Position numbers and translations under genes: made by a program. Positions 17,076 through 24,627 of a DNA stretch of 56,618 bases are shown here, in pieces. This DNA is from Gammaproteobacteria bacterium (GTDB taxonomy: Bacteria > Pseudomonadota > Gammaproteobacteria > Pseudomonadales > Azotimanducaceae_A), in the NCBI GenBank assembly GCA_012960755.1, contig DUAT01000182.1, positions 900 through 57,517 of the forward strand. The letters run 5' to 3'. The number at the start of each line of letters is the position of its first letter. Position 1 is the first letter of the stretch. The notes under the pieces are model-generated. The model searched no databases, had not been told where the DNA came from, and worked only from the letters and a program-made list of their open reading frames with translations.

Positions 17076-17095
17076 ACCGCAGCGTCTGCGGTTTT
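17076..17095 (+). terminator. Rho-independent terminator of fnr
   Basis: ACCGCAG (17076-17082) and CTGCGGT (17086-17092) pair perfectly around a CGT loop, followed by TTT. It lies 23 bp after the fnr stop codon. Confidence 0.8.
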
Positions 17096-17160
17096 AACCG
17101 TTATACCAGAGTTCCTGTCAGTTATTGGGTAAAACGCTGTTTCTTTTAGTAGTTCAGACC

Positions 17161-17186
17161 AAGTCATTGATTTCGGTCAATGACTT
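17161..17186 (+). promoter_or_regulatory. FNR-like site inside a perfect 10-bp inverted repeat
   Basis: AAGTCATTGA (17161-17170) and TCAATGACTT (17177-17186) are exact reverse complements separated by TTTCGG. The central 14 bp (17167-17180, TTGATTTCGGTCAA) matches the FNR consensus at 9 of 10. The hexamer at the class II distance is poor (GATCAT); TAGATC at 17201 is 2 bp off. A start there would give a nearly leaderless message for the ATG at 17217. Confidence 0.6.
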
Positions 17187-17216
17187 GTGCGCATAGGTCT
17201 TAGATCATTTTGAACC

Positions 17217-17570
17217 ATGCAGATCTTAACTATTAACTTTGACCGAGCCTTGTCCGATGCAATTATCTGTGAAATCGGAGATGTTGTCTGTCGTGCAGCA
17301 AACATTGAAGAAGCCTACAAATATATCTCAGATACAGATTTCTCCATCATCATCAGTTCCTTGGAACCGGGATATGGTATCCAGCAGGAAGGTCTAGCAA
17401 GGTTGCTGGAAATAACATCGATATCTACTCGAATCTTGATCGTTGGTGAGGTAGCTAGCTTAGCTGATCGCTGCGCATGGCAGGATCAGGGTATTGAATT
17501 TATTGGTAGTCCTTCTCAAACAGTATTCCTGCAATTGATCAGAGCGAGTAGCATAAAGCCCACCGGTTAA
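17217..17570 (+). CDS. Receiver-like protein lacking the phospho-acceptor aspartate
   Basis: The 117-residue product follows the alternating strand-helix order of a CheY-type receiver: MQILTINFD, a helix, VVCRAANIEEAYKYI, then FSIIISSLEPG, and later RILIVGEVASL and EFIGSPSQ. The strand-3 position that normally carries the phosphorylated Asp reads IIISSLEPG, with serine instead, and the conserved Lys after strand 5 is not evident. It would therefore not be a conventional phospho-receiver. No ribosome-binding site precedes the ATG; together with the FNR-like palindrome 43.5 bp upstream this suggests a leaderless or very short leader message. It sits between fnr and uspE. Function unknown. Confidence 0.55.
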   Translation: MQILTINFDRALSDAIICEIGDVVCRAANIEEAYKYISDTDFSIIISSLEPGYGIQQEGLARLLEITSISTRILIVGEVASLADRCAWQDQGIEFIGSPSQTVFLQLIRASSIKPTG

Positions 17571-17699
17571 ATGTCGTTGCTGTGGTTCTTGTCAAACCTT
17601 GGATCGCGCTGGTATGGGCATCCCTTTGAAATCTGAACCAGTCCCGTACTGCGCCTAGGATGATAGACAGCAAAGCTCTATAGTCTAATCCCCTCTCGG

Positions 17700-17741
17700 T
17701 TGATTTGGATCAATTCTTTCTACTTCCAGAAATTCTAAATT
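17700..17741 (+). promoter_or_regulatory. FNR-type class II promoter of uspE
   Basis: TTGATTTGGATCAA (17700-17713) is a perfect FNR consensus. TAAATT (17736-17741) begins 36 bp from the box start. The box centre lies 66.5 bp before the GTG at 17773, which supports that start codon. Confidence 0.82.
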
Positions 17742-17772
17742 GGTTTTGTATTCTGACAAAAGGAAAGTTAAT

Positions 17773-18720
17773 GTGCCTAAAATTCTTGTGGTTATGGATC
17801 CGGATGAAACGCAACACTCTGCATTGAATCGAATAAAAGAGACTCCCATCGGACAGAGTCACTTCAAAGTGGTGTACTACCTTTCCCAAACCGTAACATT
17901 AGAAAATGCTCACAGTTTCCTGAAGGTACTTAAAGAGAAAAAAAACTGGTTAGCAAATATCGTGCAACCGCTAGTAGATGAAGGCCACGATATCGAGACT
18001 GAAGTAAAGTTGTTTTACCGACTTTATGAAGCCATTATCTGTAGCGCTTACGAATTTGAAGCGGATTTTATTTTCAAGCCACTACGCCAGCACAGTTCCC
18101 TGCGACGAGCATTGTTTACCTCTACCGACTGGAATCTCATCAGATTTTGCCCATGCCCGTTATTGCTGGTGAACGGATCTGATACTTTAGGGGGAAGCTC
18201 AGTTTTGGCGGCTATTGATCTCGCAGGCCGGAACAGTGCTCACGAGAATCTGAACCGAATAATTCTAGAACACGCCGGGCTAATTGCCGAGCTTCTGGGT
18301 TCAACTGTCCATATGGTGAACGCGTACAGTTCTGTTTCAGTACCCACTGGGAGTGTTGCATTTCCTGATCCGTCTACTTATCAGATTATTCAGGGTAAAA
18401 GAGATCTGTTGCTTGAGCGTGGCTTTAGTTTAGCGGCCGAAGTGGGAATTCCTGAGGACAAAGTGCATTTATGTGAAGGAGCAGAGAGTCTTGTCATTAG
18501 TGAATGTGCCCAGGAAGTTGATGCCGGCATTATCGTGATTGGAACCGTCGCCCGTTCTGGCATGGCTGGGCTCTTCATCGGTAACACAGCAGAAAGGGTG
18601 GTGGAATGTGCAGAATGTGATGTATTCGTGGTTAAACCATTGGGATTTGTTTCACCGATCACTCCTGCAAGTCTAGAAACCGACTCGGCAATGATTAACC
18701 CAAGGCATAGTGCCGCCTAA
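17773..18720 (+). CDS. uspE: Tandem universal stress protein, UspE type
   Basis: The product has two USP domains in tandem, as in E. coli UspE, a cytoplasmic protein linked to stress survival and aggregation. Domain 1 starts PKILVVMDPDETQHSALNRI and ends TSTDWNLIRFCPCPLLLVN, a close match to the UspE TPTDWHLLRKCP segment. Domain 2 has VLAAIDLAG and DPSTYQII and ends GIIVIGTVARSGMAGLFIGN with TAERVVECAECDVFVVKP, the G2xG9G(S/T)-like nucleotide loop region. The GTG at 17773 has AAGGAAAG upstream; the TTG at 17740 would add 11 residues but lies inside the predicted promoter. In E. coli uspE neighbours fnr too. The stop codon overlaps the convergent globin stop. Confidence 0.85.
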   Translation: MPKILVVMDPDETQHSALNRIKETPIGQSHFKVVYYLSQTVTLENAHSFLKVLKEKKNWLANIVQPLVDEGHDIETEVKLFYRLYEAIICSAYEFEADFIFKPLRQHSSLRRALFTSTDWNLIRFCPCPLLLVNGSDTLGGSSVLAAIDLAGRNSAHENLNRIILEHAGLIAELLGSTVHMVNAYSSVSVPTGSVAFPDPSTYQIIQGKRDLLLERGFSLAAEVGIPEDKVHLCEGAESLVISECAQEVDAGIIVIGTVARSGMAGLFIGNTAERVVECAECDVFVVKPLGFVSPITPASLETDSAMINPRHSAA

Positions 18721-19160
18721 TGCTGTTTAAGCCCAGGCATAGCATAGTGATACTTCATGAATAGAATTCCGGGGGTCATTACGATTTGCCAGGCGAGCCG
18801 TAGTTCATCTCGGTATTCCGGGTCTAGCTCCGCTACTGCCTTGAGCAACGCCTCTAACCAGATATCATATAGTTCAGGTGGGATGTCATAGTGATTTTGG
18901 TTGTGGGTCAGGGCGATGGAAGAAAGATAGTCATTATCACTTCTTAGTAAGTAAAAGCTTATCAAGTGGTACACGCCCTTCTTGAGAAAACTGCGCTGCA
19001 TCTCCATATCGGTATGGCAAAATTTTTCACGTACCTCATCTGATGCTGCAAAGAAAATTTCATAGAACCGAGCAAAGAATTGCTGCCCTTTGTTAGTAAT
19101 GCCAACACCATGACCTATCACCCGCTGGAAACTTTCTTCGAACAGCAGTTCGAAATTCAT
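18717..19160 (-). CDS. Single-domain globin
   Basis: The 147-aa protein has globin features: an FFARFYEIFFAASDEVREKF segment (helices B-C-E), a YHLISFYLL stretch, and LTHNQNHYDIPPELYDIWLE, where the first His is the probable proximal haem ligand in helix F. A final helix contains LAWQIVMTPGILFMKYHY. Bacterial single-domain globins bind O2 or NO and often serve in NO detoxification; no reductase domain is fused. It is the last gene of the acyl-CoA dehydrogenase-CBS-globin series (spacings 30 and 54 bp) and so would share the FNR-type promoter at 20908-20949. A role against NO made during nitrate respiration is an inference. Confidence 0.75.
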   Translation of the reverse strand: MNFELLFEESFQRVIGHGVGITNKGQQFFARFYEIFFAASDEVREKFCHTDMEMQRSFLKKGVYHLISFYLLRSDNDYLSSIALTHNQNHYDIPPELYDIWLEALLKAVAELDPEYRDELRLAWQIVMTPGILFMKYHYAMPGLKQH

Positions 19161-19214
19161 ACAGAACTCCAGGTGAACTGGGATCTGAAAAGCCTAACAT
19201 CAGGTAAAAAAATT

Positions 19215-19652
19215 CTAGAACTCCATTGCTTCTTCTTCTGCAATTTCAAACTGTTCCATCAAGTTTATAGAAATTGCGACGAAGTCGCTGCTAGTGACAA
19301 TGCCTACTAAGCGTTCATTGTCGACAACAGGTAAACAACCAATTTTAAGTCTTTCCAGAGTTAATGCAGCTAACCTTGCCCCACTATCCGATGTGATAGT
19401 TTCGATGCCTGTGCGAACTATCTCACTAATGGTTGTTTTCGCATATACATTGCTTTGACTTTCGAAGAAGGGGTGAGGTGTTGCCAAAAGAAGATCACGA
19501 TGACTCACAATACCTAAAAGCAGGCCATCATCAGTGACAATTGGTACATGGCGAATGTTCTTGTTGAGCATAAGTGCATGTACATCAATCAAATGGTCTT
19601 TGGGCCGCAGGGTGTGTAATTCACTTGTCATGATTTCGGAAACAATCATCAT
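19215..19652 (-). CDS. Two-CBS-domain protein
   Basis: The 145-aa product is a pair of CBS motifs and nothing else. The first is VSEIMTSELHTLRPKDHLID with IRHVPIVTDDGLLLGIVSHR; the second is ISEIVRTGIETITSDSGARL with IGCLPVVDNERLVGIVTSSD. CBS pairs bind adenine nucleotides and act as energy or ligand sensors for partners. AlphaFold-type inference aside, no partner is fused here. It lies 30 bp after an acyl-CoA dehydrogenase gene and 54 bp before a globin gene on the same strand, so an operon is likely. The role may be to gate one of the neighbours, which is unproven. Confidence 0.8.
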   Translation of the reverse strand: MMIVSEIMTSELHTLRPKDHLIDVHALMLNKNIRHVPIVTDDGLLLGIVSHRDLLLATPHPFFESQSNVYAKTTISEIVRTGIETITSDSGARLAALTLERLKIGCLPVVDNERLVGIVTSSDFVAISINLMEQFEIAEEEAMEF

Positions 19653-19682
19653 ACCTTCCTGTCTATTAAATTTTACTTTGCA

Positions 19683-20876
19683 TTATGCGAAGCGTTTTAA
19701 TTCACGTCTCGCAATCACCATTTTGTGAACTTCATCCGGGCCATCGGCGATCCTAAGCGCTCGACCATGCCGCCACATACTCGCAACCGGTGTATCGTCG
19801 GAAACACCCAATGCACCAAGGCATTGAATGACCCGATCCAACACCGTCATCATCATGTTGGGTACGACAACTTTAGTCATCGACAACTCCTGCCGCGTGT
19901 TCTGCTTACCCAATTTATCCATCTTCCAGGCAGTATATTGAGTAAGCAGTCGGGCCTGATCGATTTCCATTCTGGACGATGCGATCCATTCCTGGACAAA
20001 CTGCTTGTCCGCTAATTTGCTTCCATGACTTTCTCGTTGGTTTGCATGTCGGCACATGATTTCAAATGCACGTTCTGCCATACCAATTGCACGCATACAA
20101 TGATGTATTCGCCCCGGACCAAGCCGCGCCTGGGCAATCATGAATCCACCATGCTCTGGCCCCAGTAGATTTGTTGAGGGTACACGGCAATCGTTGTATT
20201 GAATCTCGCAATGTCCGCCCCCCCCTGTGTGGCCCATTACTGATACCGGCCGAATCAAATCAAACCCAGGCGTAGCCGTTGGCACCAATAGCATCGAAGC
20301 ACGTTGGTGAGGATTGCCTTTTGGGTTGGTGACAACCATTGCAATCGCAAATTGAGCACCGACAGCACCACTAGTAAACCACTTGTGCCCATTGATGATG
20401 TATTCGTCTCCCTGTTTCACAGCACTGGTGCGAAGGCCGGTGGGGTCTGCGCCTGAAGTATCAGGTTCCGTCATCGAAAAACATGACCGGACTTCTCCGC
20501 TTAAAAGAGGTTGCAGAAATTTCTCCTTTTGTTCTGCGCTGCCAAACTCAGCAATGATTTCGGCGTTACCCGTATCCGGTGCCTGACAATTAAATACCCT
20601 GGGTGCTATCTGACTTCTACCCATATGTTCGCAAAGCAACGAATAGTCATGATTCGAAACACCAGCACCCCATTCTTTGTCAGGTAAGTACAGGTTCCAT
20701 AGCCCCAGACTTTTAGCTTCATCGCGCAACTGTTTCATTGTTTTAGTATCTTCACCATTAGGTGTGTTCGGAGATTCAGTCACGACTGTCTGTTCTGCTG
20801 GGATAATTTTATCTTCAAGAAATCTGACAACTTGATCCTCAATCATCCTGCCTTCTTCGGATATTCCAAAGTCCAT
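19683..20876 (-). CDS. Acyl-CoA dehydrogenase, ACAD10/11-like
   Basis: This flavoprotein oxidises acyl-CoA to the 2,3-enoyl-CoA (397 aa, normal length). CFSMTEPDTSGADPTGLRT is the family signature for FAD binding and HKWFTSGAVGAQFAIAMV follows. The C-terminal helical domain contains GPGRIHHCMRAIGMAERAFE, VIQCLGALGVSDDTP and ALRIADGPDEVH, the ACAD10/11-like ending. It is the first gene of a series with the CBS and globin genes. Its upstream region has an FNR-type site with a -10 hexamer at the exact class II distance, so expression under low oxygen is predicted, which is unexpected for a single beta-oxidation-type enzyme. Substrate chain is unknown. Confidence 0.88.
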   Translation of the reverse strand: MDFGISEEGRMIEDQVVRFLEDKIIPAEQTVVTESPNTPNGEDTKTMKQLRDEAKSLGLWNLYLPDKEWGAGVSNHDYSLLCEHMGRSQIAPRVFNCQAPDTGNAEIIAEFGSAEQKEKFLQPLLSGEVRSCFSMTEPDTSGADPTGLRTSAVKQGDEYIINGHKWFTSGAVGAQFAIAMVVTNPKGNPHQRASMLLVPTATPGFDLIRPVSVMGHTGGGGHCEIQYNDCRVPSTNLLGPEHGGFMIAQARLGPGRIHHCMRAIGMAERAFEIMCRHANQRESHGSKLADKQFVQEWIASSRMEIDQARLLTQYTAWKMDKLGKQNTRQELSMTKVVVPNMMMTVLDRVIQCLGALGVSDDTPVASMWRHGRALRIADGPDEVHKMVIARRELKRFA

Positions 20877-20907
20877 TGGACTTCCTATTTTGTTAGTAGG
20901 TAACGAT

Positions 20908-20949
20908 ATCCTAGCAATCTTATTTTGTTGGCAACCTGACTTGGATCAA
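20908..20949 (-). promoter_or_regulatory. FNR-type class II promoter of the acyl-CoA dehydrogenase-CBS-globin operon
   Basis: On the minus strand the box (20949 down to 20936) is TTGATCCAAGTCAG, 8 of 10 consensus positions. TAGGAT (20913 down to 20908) begins 36 bp from the box start. The box centre is 66.5 bp from the start codon at 20876. Confidence 0.68.
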
Positions 20950-20965
20950 AAGATGCTTTGATACG

Positions 20966-20994
20966 AACTGTAACTGTAACTGTAACTGTAACTG
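20966..20994 (+). repeat. Hexanucleotide repeat, AACTGT x 4.8
   Basis: Four exact AACTGT units (20966-20989) and a partial AACTG follow each other in the divergent promoter region. They lie between the FNR-type box of the acyl-CoA dehydrogenase operon and that of the diiron operon, so a change in copy number would change the distance between the boxes by 6 bp. Confidence 0.85.
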
Positions 20995-21024
20995 GACCGG
21001 AAATTGACCAATGGAAGTCTTCTT

Positions 21025-21066
21025 TTGACCTGGGTCAAGGCTAGAGTCAGGATTTTTATTTAAGGT
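21025..21066 (+). promoter_or_regulatory. FNR-type class II promoter of the diiron-PAS-ferredoxin operon
   Basis: TTGACCTGGGTCAA (21025-21038) is a perfect palindrome matching the consensus at 8 of 10. TAAGGT (21061-21066) starts 36 bp from the box start. The box centre is 66.5 bp before the ATG at 21098. Confidence 0.72.
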
Positions 21067-21097
21067 TCAATAGTTTTCTTATTAAAGGTCATACCAA

Positions 21098-22183
21098 ATG
21101 AGCACAGTTGATTCAATTCAGGACCATGATGATAGAAAAGTACACTTGCAGGATTGTTACCAGGCAGTTATGCAGGTCAGTTGGAATTTCGACTATGAGG
21201 GCAGTATTGACAAGGTTAATGACTTGTACCGGAGAGCCAAAACCAATCAATGGGATGCCGACGATCTAGAATGGGATATCGAGATTGACCCGTCAAATCC
21301 AATCATGCATAGGGGAAATACGCAGTACGCGCAGATGCCATTTTTTAACCGCCTGTCCCTCAGTCAGCAGGAAACCTTTACTGCACATTCTACTGCTCAG
21401 CTTTTGAGCCAGTTCTTACATGGTGAGCAAGGTGCCGTGATGACCGCCGCTACCGTTACTCATGGTGTTCCTGACACGGTAGCAAAGTACTACGCGGCAA
21501 CTCAGACTATTGACGAGGCTCGACATGTCGAAGTCTATGATCGCTATATAAAGAAAATCGCAATCCATTACCCAATGACCCCCTGGCTCAAAAAGCTGGT
21601 CGATGTCACATTACAGACTAAAGATTATCGGAAGGTTATGATCGGCATGAACATGATTATTGAAGGCCTTGCGTTGGGCGCTTTTAATAACATGTATCGT
21701 CAAACAGACGAGCCACTTCTGAAATCAATAACATTTAATGTCATGCGAGATGAGTCTCGGCACGTCTCCTTTGGTCATGTGTTCTTAACGCCTTTAATTG
21801 CTGGGCTACATAAAGATGATGTGGAAGAACTAGCCCAGTTTGCATTTGATGGAGTCTCAATTCTGATTGAAGGGCAGCAAGAGATAGACCCCGGATTTTC
21901 GAAAGTGCTCGAAGCTAGCAATATTGATCAGAAGGACTTTGCGGCCGGAATCAAGGAAGCCGAGGAACTGGGATTAGGTATGGATATGCGGCCCGGACAG
22001 GTCCATTCCCTCAAAGACCTGATGATTCCCGCATTAAACCGTGCGGGCCTGATTACGCCAAGAACCAAAGAACTGTTTTCAAATGTGGGGATAGCTGTCA
22101 ACGAAGATCTCAGGATATTAAATGCGATGGAAGATAGTAAGTCGGATATGAGTGTTCTAAACGAAGTGGGGGCAACATATTAA
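21098..22183 (+). CDS. Ferritin-like diiron oxidase/oxygenase
   Basis: The 361-residue protein has all six carboxylate/His ligands of a ferritin-like diiron site. They are Glu110 (in HGEQGA), Glu140 and His143 (DEARH), Glu189 (IIEGLALG), and Glu219 and His222 (DESRH). This is the layout of AurF-like and R2-like diiron oxygenases rather than a storage ferritin, and a long helical N-terminal region precedes the core. A short AAAGG lies before the ATG. It heads a set of three genes with a PAS protein 11 bp after it and a [2Fe-2S] ferredoxin, the likely electron donor. A reductase is not encoded nearby. It is predicted to be activated by FNR although it needs oxygen to work, suggesting a microaerobic job. 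Substrate unknown. Confidence 0.8.
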   Translation: MSTVDSIQDHDDRKVHLQDCYQAVMQVSWNFDYEGSIDKVNDLYRRAKTNQWDADDLEWDIEIDPSNPIMHRGNTQYAQMPFFNRLSLSQQETFTAHSTAQLLSQFLHGEQGAVMTAATVTHGVPDTVAKYYAATQTIDEARHVEVYDRYIKKIAIHYPMTPWLKKLVDVTLQTKDYRKVMIGMNMIIEGLALGAFNNMYRQTDEPLLKSITFNVMRDESRHVSFGHVFLTPLIAGLHKDDVEELAQFAFDGVSILIEGQQEIDPGFSKVLEASNIDQKDFAAGIKEAEELGLGMDMRPGQVHSLKDLMIPALNRAGLITPRTKELFSNVGIAVNEDLRILNAMEDSKSDMSVLNEVGATY

Positions 22184-22194
22184 GTGGCTGAACA

Positions 22195-23358
22195 TTGAGC
22201 TTCATAGATGCCGAAGCTGCCAAGATTATAGAGAACTTACCAGAAGCCCTGCTTATCCTGAATGAAGACGGTGAACTTCTATACCTTAATCAAGCTGCTC
22301 AGGAGCTGACAGGGTTTCTACCGGATGAACTGCAAGGGCAGCATGTTTCTATCTTGATGCCACCCTCTCCTCATCGCAGAGTAGATGCACTGACCTGGCT
22401 TTCCCGATGGTCTGATAACCCCGATCCGTCGCAACTTCGCTACTTGACACTTGATGGTGTTACCAAGTCAGGGGAGAAGAAAAAATATCGGGTACGAGTT
22501 TCATCTTTTAACAGCGAAACCGGTCATGCTTTTCTCGTCATAGTTCGAGATGTAACTGAAGAAGCAACAGAATCACGGCGCAGTCAACATAAAAGGTTAG
22601 TCACCGAAAGAATTTTTGCAATGGGTACCGATGGCGTTCTTAGCATCGACGAGGGCCAGACCATTCAGTCCTGGAACACCAGAGCGGAGCAGATATTTGG
22701 ATTCACAGAAAGCGAGATTCTGGGTCAACCAGTCGATAAGATCATTCCGTCATCCCAGCACAGCCAGCACAGGCAACATATTGTTAAGTTCTTAAATAGT
22801 GAGTCTCCTTCCAAGTTAATGGGTCAGAGAGGTGAAATTCAGGGTCTACACAAAGATGGCCATACCATGCCCCTGGAGGCGTCGATTACTAAAACGCCTA
22901 TAGAAGGCCGCATAGTGCTCAGTGCCCAGATCAGAGATATTTCTGAGAGAAAAGAGATAGAGAAGAAGTTACGCGAAAGTGAAATGAGGTTCCGAGCGCT
23001 TTTTGAACACGCTTTCGAGGCGATGGCTCTGCTTACTGTTACTGGCTCGGTTATGGCAATTAACCCGGCTGCCCGCCAACTGTTTTCTGATGATGATGAC
23101 GTCACAGGCAGATATTTCTGGGATCTTAACTGGTGGTCTTCGGCTAACCCAGAGGATGTCGAACTTTCGAAGGTTCAGTTGCAAAACGACATTCGCAGGG
23201 TGTTCAATGCCGACATTGTCCGATTGAGAATTGATATGTCCACACCACAGGGGTTGCTGGATATAGACTTTTCTTTGATACCCATTGTTGATGACAATAA
23301 CGTTCCTTTTATGATTCTTGCAGAAGGTCGTGACCTTACAGCACTCCGTGGGTCGTAG
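22195..23358 (+). CDS. Triple-PAS sensor protein without an output domain, FixL-like second PAS
   Basis: The 387 residues consist of three PAS domains: about 12-122, 136-252 and 260-385. No histidine kinase, GGDEF, HTH or other output follows. PAS1 has ENLPEALLILNEDGELLYLN. PAS2 has MGTDGVLSIDEGQTIQSWNT and RAEQIFGFTESEILGQPVDK. PAS2 also carries His192 (in HSQHRQH) and Arg212 (in GQRGEIQ), 20 residues apart, as His200 and Arg220 are in Bradyrhizobium FixL, where they bind haem and the distal O2. It starts with a TTG at 22195, 11 bp after the diiron stop, with no upstream alternative. It could sense O2 or redox state and act on the diiron enzyme by protein contact; this is inference. Confidence 0.78.
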   Translation: MSFIDAEAAKIIENLPEALLILNEDGELLYLNQAAQELTGFLPDELQGQHVSILMPPSPHRRVDALTWLSRWSDNPDPSQLRYLTLDGVTKSGEKKKYRVRVSSFNSETGHAFLVIVRDVTEEATESRRSQHKRLVTERIFAMGTDGVLSIDEGQTIQSWNTRAEQIFGFTESEILGQPVDKIIPSSQHSQHRQHIVKFLNSESPSKLMGQRGEIQGLHKDGHTMPLEASITKTPIEGRIVLSAQIRDISERKEIEKKLRESEMRFRALFEHAFEAMALLTVTGSVMAINPAARQLFSDDDDVTGRYFWDLNWWSSANPEDVELSKVQLQNDIRRVFNADIVRLRIDMSTPQGLLDIDFSLIPIVDDNNVPFMILAEGRDLTALRGS

Positions 23359-23361
23359 CGG

Positions 23362-23682
23362 ATGCCGAAGGTTACCTATGTTGAGCACAACGGGACAAAG
23401 CACACAGTCGAGGTACCGCTGGGTACGTCACTTATGCAAGGAGCTGTTTCAAATATGGTGCCAGGTATAGATGGGGACTGTGGTGGTCTTTGTGCTTGCG
23501 CTACGTGTCATGTTTATATCCCCCATGAATCACAGCAGGACTGTGGACCTATGGATGAGTTGGAAGACCACATACTGGATTTTGGCTATGACGTTAACGA
23601 GACCAGTCGATTAGCCTGCCAGATCGAGGTTACCGACGCGTTAGATGGCCTTACTGTGCAGCTTCCCAGTAGACAGTATTAA
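23362..23682 (+). CDS. [2Fe-2S] ferredoxin, adrenodoxin/putidaredoxin type
   Basis: The 106-aa protein carries Cys40-x5-Cys46-x2-Cys49-x36-Cys86, the pattern of adrenodoxin-type ferredoxins. An extra Cys44 and the C-terminal GLTVQLPSRQY with a hydrophobic LPS are usual in this group. These small cytoplasmic carriers feed electrons to P450s or diiron oxygenases. The gene begins 3 bp after the PAS stop, so it is cotranscribed with the diiron protein and the PAS protein, which makes the diiron enzyme the likely acceptor. A ferredoxin reductase is not seen in the window, so it must be supplied from elsewhere. Confidence 0.88.
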   Translation: MPKVTYVEHNGTKHTVEVPLGTSLMQGAVSNMVPGIDGDCGGLCACATCHVYIPHESQQDCGPMDELEDHILDFGYDVNETSRLACQIEVTDALDGLTVQLPSRQY

Positions 23683-23753
23683 GGCGCATGCGGCATAACT
23701 GATAGGGGACAGGATGCTTACTCATCATCGTTTCCTCTTCAGGTTAACGCTGA

Positions 23754-24179
23754 GCTAAAATCGTCTGTTGGCCATCAGGCTATCTGGTCCATATTGGACC
23801 GACCAGGTACAAAAATAGTATCAAGCTTGTCGTCGTATCGTCCAAAATCGCACTGGCATTCTGGTTTCCTCTCGAATTTCTTGTGCTTGGAGTCCTTGCA
23901 AATATTGCGGGCGTCATGATCCTGGGTTGCATTTTCGCCTGGATAGTCCACTCGCCGTTTAACGAATCCACTCGTTTTAAAGATACGGCAACGATTTTGT
24001 TACCTCCTGTGATTCATAAGCCGGTCACAATGCTGTGGTTGTGGCAAAATTACCACTCCATTCATCACTTATTCCCTAGAGTGCCTTTCTTTCGGTACGC
24101 AGAATTGTTCGACGAAATTTGCCCAGGGGTGGTGGAACGTGGTGCCCTCATTGTTGAATTCGGGCGTGCTCCTTGCTGA
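23754..24179 (+). pseudogene. Membrane fatty acid desaturase/carotene hydroxylase-type remnant
   Basis: The frame 23754-24179 has no start codon at its head, and opens directly after a stop. It encodes hydrophobic helices (ALAFWFPLEFLVLGVLANIA, MILGCIFAWIVHSP) and then WQNYHSIHHLFPRVPFFRY, the HxxHH box of membrane diiron desaturases and beta-carotene hydroxylases, ending IVEFGRAPC. The N-terminal half with the first two His boxes is missing or scrambled, so it is a 5' truncated relic, although a short in-frame ATG at 23916 could start a peptide. It lies 71 bp after the ferredoxin stop, so the complete ancestor may have belonged to the same diiron-ferredoxin operon. Confidence 0.65.
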
Positions 24180-24627
24180 CGGTAATGACCCAAATTTTAA
24201 ATATAAAGTCTCTGGTCCGGATTGAATATCCGTAGTCAGGTTGCGCTGTAAGCTAACCACCTGGCGCCGCATGAAAGCTAAAACTCGCAGTGAATTGGGT
24301 AGGTCTGTATTGAGGCTGGTGAGGTACATTCAGCCCCTAGTCAAAATCAGCAGTTGAGGACCTTAATATGATCCTTATTTCCACCTACAGCGCGACGTCT
24401 CGAGACTTTTCTATCTGCAACAGCCTGATTGGGTGGTGTTCAGGTTAACCTGCATCCCTCGGTTTGTGTTCTAAAAGCTTTGATGGCGTTAATGAGTTAG
24501 TAGAAAACGACCAGCCGCGGCAGATAATGTTCTTCCAGAAACTGGCATTGCTCAGTAGCTATGTCGAGAAGTTTCGTTTCACCCTTTCCGCTGACCAAAC
24601 AAGGATTCAAGCTGTTCAGCAGGTTAT
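24180..24627. other. Intergenic stretch between convergent units
   Basis: No gene that I can support. A plus-strand frame from 24464 runs into the RND gene on the other strand and is its shadow there. I see no clear terminator hairpin. Confidence 0.4.

Noticed and set aside
20966..20994. CRISPR or direct-repeat array
   Set aside because: Units are 6 bp without spacers; it is a simple sequence repeat.
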